Shown: positions 1-15,000, counted from the stretch's first letter. The stretch is DNA of 64,000 nucleotides from Campylorhamphus procurvoides (GCA_013396655.1 WBMV01007620.1:620001-684000); one strand, 5' to 3'. Program-made: numbers and translations. The notes: a model not told the origin generated them from the letters alone.

Positions 1-3000
1 ATGGGTCTCCCACATGTAAAATTTTATAGGATTTCTCACTGCAAGTACCTCACAAATATTAATTTATTTTTAAAGTATCCCTTTCGCAGTAAATAGGTAC
101 TACTGCAGTCACTTTGGGTTTATACAGATGAGTACTCAGCATCAGTTCATCCATACCCCCAAGAGTAATTGAGGTGGAGCTGCCCTGGTACTCAAAGCAT
201 ATCAGTTTTGAAGGGCTGATACTTCCTGGTGTAATAACTGCAAGTTTTGGAATGCAATGTATTCATCTGGCAGTCATATCAGAAAAGTGATGAAACGCAC
301 TTTTTTAGGTATCAAAATGACATCACAGGCCAACTGCTCTATGCAGGCACATAATATCCCCATATACATTATGGCCATTTTAGAATTAGAAGGGCTTGAG
401 TCACTGTCTCTTTCAGTCCCACACAGGAACTCCGTGCATGGAGTTTATGTAGGTTCAGGAGGGACAGACCAAGTATCTGGAAGGGAGATCCTGAGAGTTA
501 CTAAATAAGACACTTTGTCTGAAGTAATTTCAAGGCTCAGGAAATCACTGGAGGTTCAAGGCTAGGAGAGCACTGCTGCAGGAGAGAAAAGGGAGTTTGC
601 TTTGATTCATTCTTCAAAGCACTCTACTTCTGGCTCTTGAGAGAGAAATGAAACTTAATCACATGGCACATGGGCCATGTTATGGCAGCTACCTTCAGCA
701 TGAAACATATTTTCCCCTCCTGCAATTCCCAGTCTCAAAGCATATTCTTCATGTTGGTGCTCATCTGTTTCACTTCTATTGTAAAATGGGTGGAAGTCTC
801 TGGGTAATGCCTGACCAGCTGCAACCATTGCAGCCCAAGGGATACAAGGGTTACAAGGGTTCCAGAGCAAGAGAAGTGCCTGGACACTACATGGGGAGAC
901 CTAGTTGTCCCCAAGGGCAGCAGCATCATGCAGAAGCAATTGTTTTCTTGCCTATGGTGGTTTCCTGTGTGTCAGACTGAGAGCACCCTGAAGAAAAGGA
1001 TGACAGAGAAGCCTTCTGGATCTTTGGCAGCTAGAATATAGTCATGCAGTACCTGGCCTGTACCTTGGTAATCAGACTGGTGGCAACCCTGAAATGTTCC
1101 CACTGGGTGTGCTCAGATTGCCTACCCGATGCTCTCCCTCTGCAGGAAGGAGCTCCTGGGCTGGTTCTGCCCTCCCACACTTCAAACAGATGAAGTGCAT
1201 TCTTCCCCTCTTTTCTTCACCTTTGTCTTTTGTAAGCCTTCTAGGCTGCATAGTCTGCTTGGTTTCGGTGAATGGATACTTTCATTTGCATCTTTGGTTA
1301 ACTTGACATGCATTAAGAGTGATTTCAAGATGACTGAATAACAACAAAGCATTCTCCACCCAAATACTCGGTGAAAATATAAACCACGGCACCTTAACAG
1401 AGCTGTAATATTCACCTCCTGTGCATCTGAGAGTAACAGGGGCCGGGGCAGGAAGAAATGCCTAGTGAGCCCTGGGTAACAGGGAAGGCTCTCTGCCAGG
1501 CAGCAAGACACTGGGGGCCATGGCTGATTCCAGAGGGCGATCAAGCAGTGTCTTTCAGAGGCACTGCTGAGACAGGATTAGTGCTGGCTTCCAAATAGAG
1601 GACACTGCTATTTATACTTGACACCAGCAATAAAAGCTGCAGTGTTATACAGACACTCTGTTTCATGGAGGGCAGGGGGTTCAGAGTGGCTTTTGGTTTC
1701 TTGGCTGTTCTTTATAATTTGTGTATTACAGATTAGGGAATGAGGGACAGGACATTTCAAGAAAGACTGTTTTTGAAGGCTGGACCATAATTTCATACTG
1801 ACTGGGGAAAAGATTGGGGTAGAAACCACTGACTGTATGGGAGGGGAAACCTTTCTCTGGTGAGGGGCTCTTGACCTGTTTCTTTTCTCATTTGAAGTCC
1901 AATGTATGCTCAGATGTTTAGATGTTCCAGGGAGAGCTTCAAGAAATGCAAAACTGTGTCCAGTCAGCGTTTTGAGGAGCCCAAAGGTAGAGCAAGAGAT
2001 TATTCCCAGAAAGTCTTCTCTGTTCTGGGAAAATCATGTGTACTCTTGAAACAGAAGTACAACCACTCTTTGCTGAGGCAATTGAGAAAGATGCAGAAGA
2101 AGAAGGGAGATAGAAGAAAGGAAAAAGTCAGTCTGAGAGGCTGCAGAAAAGTGATGGAAGAGGGACTTCATGGCCATGATACGGGAATTTAGTGACCCAG
2201 AGACCCAGGTGGTCATTTGACATTAAAAGATTCTGCCTCCGGACTTTTTAAAAGGACAGTTTGTGTTAAGGTGTATCTTGCAGTCTTTGAAAGTTTATTG
2301 AAAAGCATAAAGTAGCAGAAGAGCACAAGATGTCTGCTTTACTATCAAGCTGAAGAATGTCATTCTACTTTCAACACGCTCATCAAGAATGAGCTTCAGA
2401 TTACAGTCAGCCTAAAGCAGATTAAAAAAAAAAATAAAAGAAGAAGGCAACCAAAAGGCTTGCAAGGAAAGGAAGACTGATTTGTTCATGGATATGGCTG
2501 AACTGCTGCAAAAACTGCATTAGACTAACCACAGACATTAAAAACTTAGCCCAACCCGTTCACTTTTGTTAGCATCAAATATTTGACTGCAAATGGGTTT
2601 TGTGAAGCTGTCTTTGTAAGGATTGCAGACATAAGCTCTGCCTTCAGTATGCCTGGATGGTTTATTCTGATTTACCTTGCAGCCAGAGACCTGCAATAAA
2701 AGATTTCTCACTCTTCTCTGTTCTGTGAAAAACAACAGAATAGCACTTAGTTGCTTAGTGTGAATGCTGAGTCGCTTAAGTTGAGCAGTCTGAGACTCTT
2801 GAAAGAAGGATGTCACAAAAGCTCTACTGTATTGGTAATATTTTTGTCAATGTTGAAAATTTGCTTGGATACAACAGCAGTGGGCTCTACAGAACATACT
2901 CCAGTAAAAGAAAGAAACTAAATATTTGCTCATGCTGGAAAGAGAATGAGTCAGCAACTGAATGGGAACATTAATCAAACTTAACAATGAGCAACATTGT

Positions 3001-3839
3001 GATGAGTCTTGCTTAAAGCATGGGATTCACCAGAACTTTCTCTTAAAATTAAATTTTAAGGATTGGACTTAGCCGAAAGCTCTTTTGCACAAAACAAGTG
3101 CAAAAAAGAGGTGGCGTAAAATTGTTATTATTTTAAACTGCAGGTGTATTCAAAGGACTAGGAGGAGAACTCCTCAATCACTCCCAAGACCTCATTTGGC
3201 TACATGTACGGTATGAAGAGTGCTTAATTAGCTAAAGAGACTCTTGGGCTGTGTTATAATTCCTGCCTGGAAAACTGCTGCTTCCATTTCCATTTTCCAA
3301 AAGGATTTGAGGCAGTGAACGGCATCAGGGAGGGACAAACCAGGAGAAATATTTTTTAAACCATTCCCAAAATTCAGAATGATCAAACAACTCTGCTTTC
3401 ACATTTGTCATTGTTATTTGGATAGCCATTTTGGTACCCTCCAATTGCACATGCAAACTAGTGAAATTAATACATCCTGTTCATAAAATAAAGCCATCAG
3501 TCACACAGCTGTGTCTCTGAAAAACAGATAAACACCATTGTTCAAAAATTAGCCAATGTCAGAAATTACGCAGCCTTCTGTATCAATAGCACCCTGGAAG
3601 AAATCCAGACCTGTCAACACAGAAACATGTAATATGATTTAATAACTACAGCAAAAAAAGTTTGGGTCCAACCCATCCTTAATGAAGATGGAAAACTGTT
3701 GGTGTTCCCACACAGAGTAGAACATGTTTAGTTTGCATGTGATTTTATCCTGAAAACATGAATTGTTATTGTGAAATCCATTAGCAAATGTTTGCTAAAG
3801 AGAGAGCACATTGTTAAAGTTTTTACTGTTTATTCACGG
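1..3839. other. Intergenic, no gene seen
   Basis: AT-rich sequence with open frames of at most 120 codons on either strand. None has a recognisable domain, a codon-use signature or paired splice sites. A poly-A run at 2424-2433 and a small ACAAGGGTT duplication near 845-860 are the only local repeats I noticed. Confidence 0.6.
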
Positions 3840-4800
3840 AAAATTTCTGGACCGTGGTTCTGCTTGCATGAGCTGATCTCCTTCTATTACAAGGGGACCC
3901 GCTTAGTGGAGAGGGGAGAGGCTGTGAACATTTTCTACCTGGACTTTAGTAAAGCCTTTGATACCATTTCCTGAAGCATTCTCCTGGAGAAACTGGCTGC
4001 TCGTGGCTTGGACAGTTGTGCTCTTTGCTGGGTAAAAAACTGGCTGGATGGCTGGGCCCAGAGAGTGGAGGGCATGGGGTTACATCCTGCTGATGGCTGG
4101 TCATGAGTGGTGCTCCCCAGGGCTCAGTGCTGGGGCCAGTGCTGTTTAAAATCTTTATTGATCATCTGGATGAAGGGATCAAGGGCACCGTCAGTTTGCA
4201 GATGACACCAAGCTGGTCATATGTGTTGATCTGCAAGAAAGTAGAAAGACTCTGCAGAGGAATCTGGACAGGCTGGGTCAATGGGCTGAGGCCAATTGTG
4301 TGAGATTCAACAAGGCCAAGTGCCGGGTCCTACACTTGGGTCACAACAACCCCAGGCAGCACTACAGGCTTGGGCTGGAGTAGCTGGAGAGCTGCAAAGT
4401 GGAAAAGGACCTGGTGGTGTTGGTCAGCAGCAGCTGAACACAAGCCAGTGTGTGCCCAGGTGACCAAGAAGGCCAGTGGCATCCTGGCCATCAAAAACAG
4501 TGTGATCAGCAGGACCAGGGCAGTGATTGTCCCCCTGTACTCAGCACTGGTGAGGCCACACCTTGAATCCTACGTGCAGTTTTTTGGTCTTTCAAGAAAG
4601 ACATTGGGGTGCTGGAGCTTGTCCAGAGAAGGGCAACAGAGCTGGTGAAAGTCTGATGAGTGAGTCTGAAAACTACCAAAAAGACTGAAAGTCTGAAGAC
4701 AGGCAGAAGTCTGATCAGGAGCAGCTGAGGGAGCTGGGACTGTTTAGCCAGGAGAGAATGAGGCTGAGGGGAGACCTCTCTCTGCCTCTCCTCTGATATA
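3840..4800 (+). mobile_element. CR1 LINE fragment, reverse transcriptase part, degenerate
   Basis: Translated pieces match the CR1 ORF2 reverse transcriptase: NIFYLDFSKAFDTIS near 3928-3974, [20 protein letters not shown] near 4106-4165, then ALVRPHLES near 4546-4572, followed by VQRR- and ELGLFS-like remnants. The pieces lie in different frames with stops between them, so the copy is dead. The LINE 3' tail is missing. A stretch of repeated AGTCTGA-like words at 4648-4720 interrupts the CR1 match. Confidence 0.9.
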
Positions 4801-6428
4801 CATACTGGAATCTCTCTGTGTGGACATCATCTCTGTGTGCCCCAGGAGTGAAGCCCAGGTGCAGTTCCAAAGCTCACAGCAGAAGAGAGTTTTTATGTGG
4901 ATCTGGGAAAGCTTCAGAACAAACTACTGAGAAATATTCCTGAGCCAGCACACAGAGGTGGTCACTGACACATCTGGAGACAGGTACTTCTGCATGTCAG
5001 ATATGGGAAGTTTAACTGAAGTAGAATTGAGCAGAATTGTAATTATAAAGCAAGTATGTCTCTAGAGTTTAAAACTTCTACTGTCAGGCAAAGGTTTGAA
5101 TTTAAATTCTTACGTCTGAAATCTTAAGGTATTTTCAAGTCTCCCTATCTGTGTCAATCCTTTATTCTTGTTTTATCTCTTTAGTGTTCACCCCTTCTCC
5201 CTCCAAATTTCAGGGAGGCCTGAGGAATGTTCCATTTCTTGAGTTTTTTGCTTTCTAAAGAATTTGGTGGTTGCTTCCAATCAGACAATTGCTATCTCCC
5301 TCATACTTACTGCTTCAGCAAGAGGCCAGTAATTGCAATAGCATCTCTCCAAGTTTCTTCCAGACCACACCATGTGTGATAACGAGGGGTGTGGTTCCAT
5401 TAGCCTATGCAGGAAACCTTAACACATACTCTGCAGCAAGCCTGGAAATAATTTTTCATCCTCTTATAAGTTGTACTTCAAATGTTACTTAAATGTGTTT
5501 CACCCTGAAGCCAAGTGATGCACACCCTTTTCAATCAGTAGCATGTATCTGCCAAATTTAAGAATCACCCAAATTCTGCCTTATCTCTGTTCTGATTTGA
5601 TTTATTTGTTTGGAAGAATGGATTGGGTTTTTTTTGTTTCGTTTGGTTTTAGGAAGCTATATTTGGCTGTTCCTCACTTTCATCAAAACCAGAGCAGACA
5701 AGGTGACCCGTTCAAAATTGTAAATGAAAAAGTACAGCAGAGACAAATTTGGGTGTCTCCTATTACTTTTGATCTAAAAGAGGAGATCAGAGACCTGTGA
5801 CAGGGCAAATCAGATGTCCTTAAGCTGCTGCAAGCAGCTCTAGGCTACAGGTTAGGCGTACATCACGTTATTGTGTTAGCACTGAGTTACCTAAATCCCC
5901 ACCTCCAGGAGAAAGCCATCAGTGGCTGTGGGGTGCTTTCCTGCCCCTGTGGCATGCTGCCCTCAGCACTCACCCACACTGCGTCCCTGCCATTCCCAGG
6001 AATCACAGGTAACTTCTGCTTGTGGCTCATGATCAAAGCCTCCTTTCCCCTCGAGTTTCTGTGGTACACAGAGTTCTTCCCATGTGACCATTTCTGACAC
6101 ACAGCTAAGGATCACTTGCTTTAACCTCTTCTATCACCTTCTCTCTCCTGCATGACCAGAAGAGCACTCTGATCATCTCTGGAGATGAAAGAAAAAAGAA
6201 AAAAACTGATAAAACAAACCAGAAAGGTGGGTGTGAACATGTGACTCCAGAAAACCACCGTTAAATTTGCTGCTTTGAACCCCATGGGACAGGAACATCA
6301 ACAGCCAAATAATTTTATGCAGTGCAGCTTTAAGGAGAAGTTAGTATTGCAATGGCCTTAGTGAGTAAAGGGGGAAAATAAGAGATCTGGAAAATAAGTG
6401 TCACTGTTCCAAGTTGATTGTGCCACCA

Positions 6429-6490
6429 TTTGTTGGTTTTTTGTTTGTTGGGGTTTTTTTGGTTTTTTGTTTTTGTTTCGTTTTTTTTCC
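6429..6490 (+). repeat. T/G-rich low-complexity tract
   Basis: Runs of T broken by single or double G (GGTTTTTTG types), resembling the longer tract at 40592-40712. A similar short one occurs at 9298-9337. No gene association is seen. Confidence 0.8.
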
Positions 6491-8904
6491 AAAGGAACTC
6501 TCCAAATATCTCAGCCTTGGCTGGTAAAATCAGCTGTTGAAAAATTACTAGCAGAGCTGTGGGGAACAGTGAACCAGAGCCTGTTGGCACAGTGGAGAAT
6601 GGATGGTGTTCTGGGAGGTGTTTTCTGCTTTGCTTTATGGGTTCATCTCTACGGTAGTTATGCTTGTTAGTCTCAGTAGAGGGTGGCAGCTCTGATGAGG
6701 GAATAGCTTATGTTCAGTTATTTATGCTGTGACTTCCAGTGAGAGAACACAGAGAACTAAAAGGAAAGCAATAAAACAAGGGAGGACATAAATCCCATGT
6801 AAGCAAAAAAAAAAAAATCCACAAGTTTTTCGGTGCCTAAAGAAGGCGTAAAAATAGCCCATGTTCTCACTCCAACAGACACCTCTTTATGTTGATTATT
6901 ATCACAATGGGATATAAACTTTAAAAAGAAACTTCAAACAGCTTTTAGTAATGGCAATGTAAGATATATCATCAGCTATATCATCTGTACATAAAGTACA
7001 TATAGTATTTTGCTTCTCTGTCATAGGTGGTATTACATTTTCACTTGAACCTTCTGAAAATTTGAATGAATGAGATAGAGATCCACAACATATCTGGTAC
7101 TGATTCTTTTTGGCCTGTTTCAGGCATTTGTAAAGGTGAAACTCTGATAGCCTAAAGCTGTATTGAAGCTGTATGGAGCAGAAATAACCAAAAAGCTGAG
7201 GACTTTTCTCCATAGTAACCCATAGGTTAAAATGGCTTAGATTCTTTGTATGTGGAATGTGCCCTCTGCCAAAGGCCAATATGCATTAACATGGTAAAAG
7301 AACTCTGATAAAAACTGTTTTTGGTGTTGCAAAGAAAAAAGCTTGTGAAATATTGTGACAGTATTTTCAACAGACACAGAACTGGCAAGGTAACACCACT
7401 TCTTCTTTCCTGGCATCTTCCCCCTCTGCTGAGCACAGCCCTATCTGTAACCCCTTCATGAAAGTCAAATTACACAGCCCAGGAGCAGCTGGATCCTCAG
7501 GTTAGGACCACCACAAACCTCTAAGTATCTCCCTAAATGCACCTTTCAGGCACTCATATCTTGACAGTGCTCTGGATTACAATGCCAAACATGACAGCTG
7601 AAAAAACTTTGTAATGGTTCCAAAATGCCAATTTCTGCCTTTTTTAGTAGCATGAAAAATGTAAAAATGAGGTAACATTATAAATAATTGCATACAAGTC
7701 TTTCCACACCAATCTCATAAGCCCTGTTGTCATTATCCTCCCAGGATTTTTCTTTCCACACATGCCTTCTCTTTTGATTCATAAATTCATAAACAGCAGG
7801 GATGAAAGGAACATGAAGAAATCACCACAAAGTAGTATCATTCTAAATGGATATTTTTCTGACATCTGTTGAAGATTTTTATACTATCCAAGAAAAATAT
7901 TCCAGTTCTTGAGTATTCTATCAAAAGGATTCCTAATGTGTATCTCACACTTCTTTCTCTGCAAGTCCATTGCTTTCACACAGAAAAATGTGTAGAAGAT
8001 GCTATGTACTTTTTCTTTTTATTTAGATATTTTTACATTGTGTCCCCCATGTCCCTCTCTCTAAACTGAGTCTTTTAAGTCTTTTTCTATTCTCCTCTGT
8101 AAATCTCTTAGAGTTCATCTGGTCCAGCCCATGAACCAGGGAAGGGTCTCCCATATTTAAACCATTTATGTTTATCTGATCAGTTTTTGTCTGTTCTCTC
8201 AGCTGTAAAAATTTCATGGTGAGTGAGGTAACAGTTGTGAAGTTCTTGGTTTGTGTTCAGTCTTTCCCTTCTGCCTTTTCCAATGTCCAATAATCACTTC
8301 CTAATCCTGTAATGGAGGATCCCTGCCCTCATGCTTCTCAGTGTGCTTTGCATAAGGAGGTGTGAAGATCCCTTATGGCCAAAAAAGATAGAACAGGTGT
8401 CAGTTGCATTTTTAAGTGTTTATAAACACCGCTAAAGTGATTATGGTATTTTATTTAGCTTCCACTTCTGAAGCAATTCACACTGTATTTTTCCCTCTCT
8501 CACAGAGCTCTGCAATGCTATGCTGTGTTAATTAAAGTGAGTTTTACCTTCAGTGGTATGAACCCAATTTCAATGCTTTTGAAAACACTCTGCAAAAAAC
8601 TTGTGATGATGGAAAAAGCATGATAGTGATATGTGATGTATATGGTGCTTTTTATAGGATGATCTATGGAGTCAATGGATGGCTTTGCCATTCTTCTTAC
8701 ATATGCAGCCCTAAAACAGAGACATTCACACAACAGTTCACACTGCTGAGCACCTCCAGTGTCTTTCTGGTAACTGGAAATAATTAATAAGGTACAATAA
8801 CAAACACTGTCCTGCAGCAAGCAACTGTAAGAAAATAAACTAAGCATTGTTAACATTGAGTCATCTACAGTAACAAACCATAAAATAAGACAGGCTAGAG
8901 AGGG

Positions 8905-9065
8905 AAAAGACTGATTAAGTCATCCACTCTAGCTCCTGCCAAGGCAGGCTTCTTTTCTGCCATTTATTATTAAGTGCTTTGTTCAGTCAAGTTTTAAATT
9001 ATTCAAGCAATTTGATTTCCACTATTTCCTCTGGGAGACTACTCCACATTTCAATTCAGAGGTAT
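8905..9065 (-). mobile_element. Possible ancient CR1-like relic
   Basis: On the plus strand AAGTCATCCACTCTAGCTCC and TTTCCTCTGGGAGACTACTC resemble the reverse complement of diverged CR1 3' sequence (GATCATCTAGTCCAAC and GGGAAGCCTATTCC types). Divergence is high and I cannot set the borders. Confidence 0.35.
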
Positions 9066-12000
9066 GTTTATTTATTCCTTGCTCTATACATTAAATGTTC
9101 TTTGCCTACCATCACTACTTCAAAAACTTCTTTAACTTCTTTTCAACCTTTTTTTTTTAAACTTTATTTTATTACTATAAATAATACTGGAATTTTACTA
9201 GAATGTAAAATGGGGAATGGAGAGGACTCTGGATGAAACAAAGACATGAAATTCTCCTGGAAAAGTAAATAAAGGGAATGTGCTTTCTTTGATTTTGATG
9301 GTTTTGTTGTTGGTTTTGTTGTTGTTTTTTTATTTTTAATCTCACATCATAGCTTTACATACCTCACAAACCAGAGCCAAATATAATAGCAGTCTTTACA
9401 CACCCTTGAATAACTTCTCATCCTGCCAGTAACCATCCTGTGACAGTAAGCATCCCCAGCAGCAGTGGGGGAGATAGTTTGGGGGCCGTGCCCTGGCAGA
9501 GACAAGGCAGCAGGGAGGGATGGATGCCCAGCACTCCAATGAGTGGGCACGCTGCCCACGGACTGCCCTCAGTGGTGGCAGCTTCCTGCAGAGCTTCCCA
9601 TGTGGTGGTATGGTTTTGACTCAAGCACCTCAGGGGTTTCTAAATTTGTGGGCTGCTCAGAAATGTGAGATCAGCAGAGGAAAGCCCTGTGTGCTTCACA
9701 GGCTTGCTGGGTCCTCCAAAGTGGTGGGTGAGGTGTCGCAAGGGGAACGACCAAGCACTGAATGTGCAGGACAGAAGAAAACACAGGTAAATGATTACAA
9801 GGAATGATTAAAAGGCATGTGCATGGCGTAAAAAGATAAGTAGCAAAGAAAGACATTCTTAATCCCAGTTGTTCATCTGTGCCTTGCCAAGTGTTCCAGC
9901 AAGCTCGTCCCCAGCCTTATGCTCCAGTACACTTTACAAGAAGTTTTCAGGTAATGGGAGTTTAAAAATTAACTGGTGCACCCTGTGCTGCATGGTCATA
10001 AGCCAGGGCCCTTTGAAGTGGGTAGAAAAATCCTCACCAATTTAAAAGAGCTCTGAAGAGGGCCCTGAGCACACAGAGACAGTAGTTAATTTTACACTCA
10101 GACACAAAGGTGAGCAGTGTGGTGGCTGGGACGGTGAAGGGCGTCACTCCTGCCATCCCACGGGTGGGAAGGGCTGCCAGGGATGGGGACATGGGGTGCA
10201 GATGTCAGGCATCCAGCCAGCATGGCATCCGCCCTGCAGCCGTGCCTCTGGCAGGCACCTACCTTTGTTAGCCAGATTGAAGCAGAGCAGAAGGACACGG
10301 GAAAAATAATCTGCCCTTCCCCTACGTGAGTACAAATGTTGACTTTTGGGATAAGCAGCAAGTGCAAAGTAATCCTCTGGGCAGCCACCTCCACTGGGCA
10401 ATGGGAATGGAGGGGAAGGTACATTTAGCACGGAACGGCTGAAAATACTCAGAAACACATGAAAGGGTAAACTAGACAATGCCTTGGTGCAAAGAGGACA
10501 CAGGGCTGCAGCAGACTGCTGCTCTCCCTACAACCACAAATGAAAATGAAGGTCCCTTTTGAGCAATCAGACAGAAAACTCTGAGGTTCAGTGGGAGCCA
10601 ACAGCAGCATCTCTTTAATCCAGGTCTCCTTTTCCAGTCTTCTGACAGAGGAGAAGGGATCACCCTGTGCATGGTGGAACAGTACAAAATCGTGCTCCTG
10701 AGTACCCAGATGGCACTGCAGGGGAAGGAGGCAGTTCCTAGGCAGTGCTGAGGCACAGACCCAGTGAGGCACCACCCAAAGTGGTTGTCCTCCTGCCAGG
10801 CCAGGTCCTGCCTCGCTCAGCAGCTCCTGCAGGGGACAAGCCGGGGGAAGCTCCCAATTGCTGAGATACCCCAGCCTCCCCGCCATGGCTCCTGGGGAGC
10901 AGGACAACAAGGGCTTCTTCCACATTGCCCTCTCCCCATATGGCTGTGTCCTGGCCCCAGCCCTGTGTCCTCGGGCTGGCCTCACTCCAACTTGGGGGCA
11001 CTGCTGAGATGCCCAACATCAGCTCCAAGGCTCAGGCAGGGGACTACCCGAGGCCAGGGAGTAGGACCTCAGCACCACCACATGGATATCTTATTTGGAG
11101 TCCGTCTTCAGAAAGAATTCCCTGACCCCTTGCACGGCTGTATGGCTGCCTCAGAGTCTGGGCACACCCACCTTGAAACTCAAGGCTTTTTACAAGCTGT
11201 TTTTCTTCATTTTGAATCACTTTCAGTGTTTTAAGAAGATCATTTGAACTGTGTTGTGCTGTTACTAGTTTCTGATTGTACTCCCTAGAATAGTTTTAGA
11301 AGTAAAATATTTTAAAATAACACCTAATATTAATTAATTAAAAATTAATTCATAGCTTAAAATATAAAGATACATTAAGCATTTTGCCAGATATCTTCAA
11401 AATATCGGTGTGTATTACAAGTTTCTGGTTTGTAAGAAACCACAGATATTTCCAAGGAGCTCACTAATTTTTCCAATTTTGTGCTTGAGCACATTAATCA
11501 CAATGGCAGGTTTTATTAAAACAATCTCTTCTTCATCTAACCATATGAGCTCTATTTAACATTATCTGTCTGGATCTACACAATTCAGTGTGAGATTCTA
11601 CAAGGACAGTCACCATTTCTGGCACACCACAGGAACAGCTGCATTTAAACAATACAGTTTGGGATGCAGGCAAGTAAAATTCTGAACAAGGCGTTGCCCA
11701 CTTCAGTACCTGGGTTGAATATTAATAAGCACTGCAGGCTATTTTAGCTATAGTCACTTCTTGCTTCCTTGGCAACTATTTTAACTCCATTTATGTGAAA
11801 AACACACAGAATAATACGAACTGGAGGAAAAAATTGTTTGGTACACTAAAAGGAAGTTCACATACGACATGCAATAATTTCCATTATTAACAAAAATATT
11901 CAAAGTAGTCCCTTACAAACAGTTTAGGAATAGCTGACCCTGTCCTGGAAGAGGAGGATGGATCACAGTGGTGTCTTCTTGGCACCTTGGTCTCTTTATG

Positions 12001-15000
12001 GGGCACACAGCCTGAGAGCAGAACAAGGTTCAAACGAGGGAGAGTTCAGTGGTTGATGGACCTTAGCAAAAGGAGTGGAATACTTAATAAAATATGTTTA
12101 TTTCTACTTTATCATTGAACTTCTCAAATGTGTTTTGCTCTATTCAAGTATATATACCCATTTCATAAAAGAATTATATGAAATATATTTCTGGTCTGGT
12201 TAGTGACTTTATATTGCTGACAGGCTATTCACAACTTGTTTTGTGTTTTAAATACATAAAATAGGCACTCCTTAGAAATATGAAAGCCATTTTCAGCTAC
12301 CAGCTGAAAAAGAGGTCTTATTTGTGGTACTATATTTTAAAAGAAGAAAAGTTTTAGTTCCCAAATAGTCAAGATGTTCATTACTTTGTCTTTTATAGTC
12401 AGATAAATATTTAGAGTTGTTGTAATTAAAGACTTGCCTCTCAGTGTCATCCTTATGACTTTTTATAACACCTTTATAATAACTTAAATTATCTCCTGTG
12501 CTATTCAAAAGTGGGAAGTAGTCACTTATTTTTGATGGTGGTCTGTGCTTAAGTAAGGCTACCAGTTGAATTAAAATGTCTTAATTGTTGTCACTCATTA
12601 TACTAATAAGAACTGAAATTACAATTTTGGAAGACACCTGCACTTCCCTTGATGTCTTTGATGAAAACAAGAGAGGAAAACAACTTTTTACTCTTTGGCA
12701 GAGTCTGCCACTCTGCTGCATAACACCCTGCTCCTGGCACAGACAGTGCCTTTTTGTGGGGCAACATTTCATGTAATCATTATGAAATCCAGCTCTGACC
12801 CTGAGGGAGGTGAGGATGTACAAATGTCTTGGCCTATTACTTCATGGTGACACTGAGCATCGCTACACATTCTTTGGTACTGAAGGGTGATGTCTGTGCT
12901 GTGCCATACAGTATGGAGCAAAACCCTCTAAACCAGCTCCCAGTTTTGGTAAGGAAGGGGTGTGGCATCACACGCCCCATAAAGCTCTGTAGCCTGCAAC
13001 GCTGCCCCTGAGCTAAATTAACCCTTCTTCTTAGCAGAGCTAATTAACCTACACTGAGCTCACACTGACACAGTACTGTCTTTGGTCCTGTAGCTGGCTG
13101 GGTTGATGCTGCTCTAGGGATGTCCAACAGCCATGCTCCATTACATAGCTCGTATGGATCCCTGTGTGAATGTTTTCAAATGTGTGAATATTTAAATCCA
13201 GTGCCAGAGTGATTCAGCCAGTGGGTTGGGTGATGGAGTTGGGAGGCTCCCAGCAGGCCAGGGGCAGCTGTAGGCTGGGATACCAGAGGAAGGCAAATAT
13301 TTGCAGTACTATGTCCAGACACAAAAGAAATAATTTCTTTTTTTTTCCTGCAAATTGATTTATTTTCACCTGGCTGAATATCTTTGTGGAAAGTAAAACA
13401 GCTCACACATACTGGCCAATTGCTCTGTCTAACCCAGCATTGCACTGATATCAGGGGACTTCCTACCAGGGCTGTGGGACAATGGGAACTGCTGGCTGAG
13501 CAGGCCAGCCCAGCCACCAGGTGGGGACTGAGTATCACCTGCAGTTTAACACATTTCTTTTCCTTCCCCTTAATCCTCCAGTCCAGGGCAGCTGTTCCAG
13601 AGTATCCAGAAGAAGACAAACCCAGAGCAGTGGTTTCCTTGGGTACTCCAAGATCAGCCTCATCTGCTAAGTTACACCCATGTAAGAATACACTTAAAGA
13701 AAATACACACACTTTGTACCTGGAAGAGAGATGCGAATATTTTCAAATGGAAAACATGAGCTTGTAGATTCCACTAAAAAAAGAGGATTTTTCAGTAACA
13801 GAAAGGTTTCCAATTAAATATAATTCCACCCTCTTTTGTTTATTAAACAGTATGATTTTGCAGGGATGATTTATGTTCTAAAATATCTTGCTCTTCTGTA
13901 GCCTCCATTGTAGTCAAATCTGAAACATCGTACTTTGCTATAGCAACAGTTTGCTTTCAGAAAAACAAAATTTGTCAGGAATATTTCACTTCCCTACAGA
14001 ATTAAGGACTTGGTAAAGATTGAAACAGAAACATCTGAAATCACAGGTTAGGCAATACAGAAGCATGATGTATTGCAAACTTCTTATTCCAAGTGTTGCC
14101 AACAGTCACAATTATTTAATATCTCAAATCCTCAGCACTTGGCATCCTTCTGTTTGAACCTTTCTTAATTATTAGTTTAAAATAAAATCAGAAAACAGTT
14201 TGAGAAGATAAATAGATGATCTTTTGTAATGGAATTTTCTCTTTACAAGGAAATACTTGCCTAGCTAAACTACCTGAACAAGAAACTTGGAAGTACTAGT
14301 ATGCAATGGTGACAAATAAATAAAGGATAAATATAACATAAGTGTGTTTGAGAAACTGAGGGCCTCACTAAGTTGATAGATGATATGAGAGAAACTGTAA
14401 TAATGAATTTCAGTGGTTTCTAGAAGAACACACAACTTGAAACATGATTCATGCGTATAAAATGTTTTACATATTACTGAGGGACAGCTAGTGGGTGTCA
14501 TGCACATAAAATGCACACCACAAAGTCGAACACCTCAGCCTTATGTACCTTTCTCACCCAACAAATAAACAGTCTCTGTATCCCATAGTGACTGATTTTT
14601 TACTTTTTTTTCAATTAGAAACATCTGTAAACTGAGCATAGAATTGGTGTTAGAAAACCGGAGTTAACAGAGACACCTTCCAGGCATTGATACACAGAAC
14701 AAAGCGCATTTTAGAGCTGGACTATATGACACCTGGAAATCAGCTTTGAAAAGCCAGCAGTGAAAAATAAACCTTGCCTGGGAAAACGTAGGCTGAATGC
14801 CAGAGCTACTGCTGAGGATGAGACACAGCAGCAAGGAAGGCAGCACCTTGGCAGAACTAGAAGTTGGCACAGTGTCCTCACAGACCCCTGTCAGAAGGAG
14901 AAGGAACAGTTAGTGCTAGCCGGAACCCCAGTTAAACACTCTGATTCAAACAAACCCTAATTAAATGCAAATTTACAATCTGAATTCCAAATTTTGCTTA

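Noticed and set aside
8100..8150. Possible minus-strand CR1 tail (GGACCAGATGAACTC-like complement)
   Set aside because: The resemblance is about 20 bases and lacks the usual CCTTCCAAC tail.
10449..11234. Opposing open frames of 178 and 156 codons
   Set aside because: They overlap on opposite strands in a GC-rich patch, with no motif and no convincing splice partners.
13176..13767. Opposing open frames of 178 and 127 codons
   Set aside because: Mutual overlap and no family resemblance; probably chance in a stop-poor stretch.
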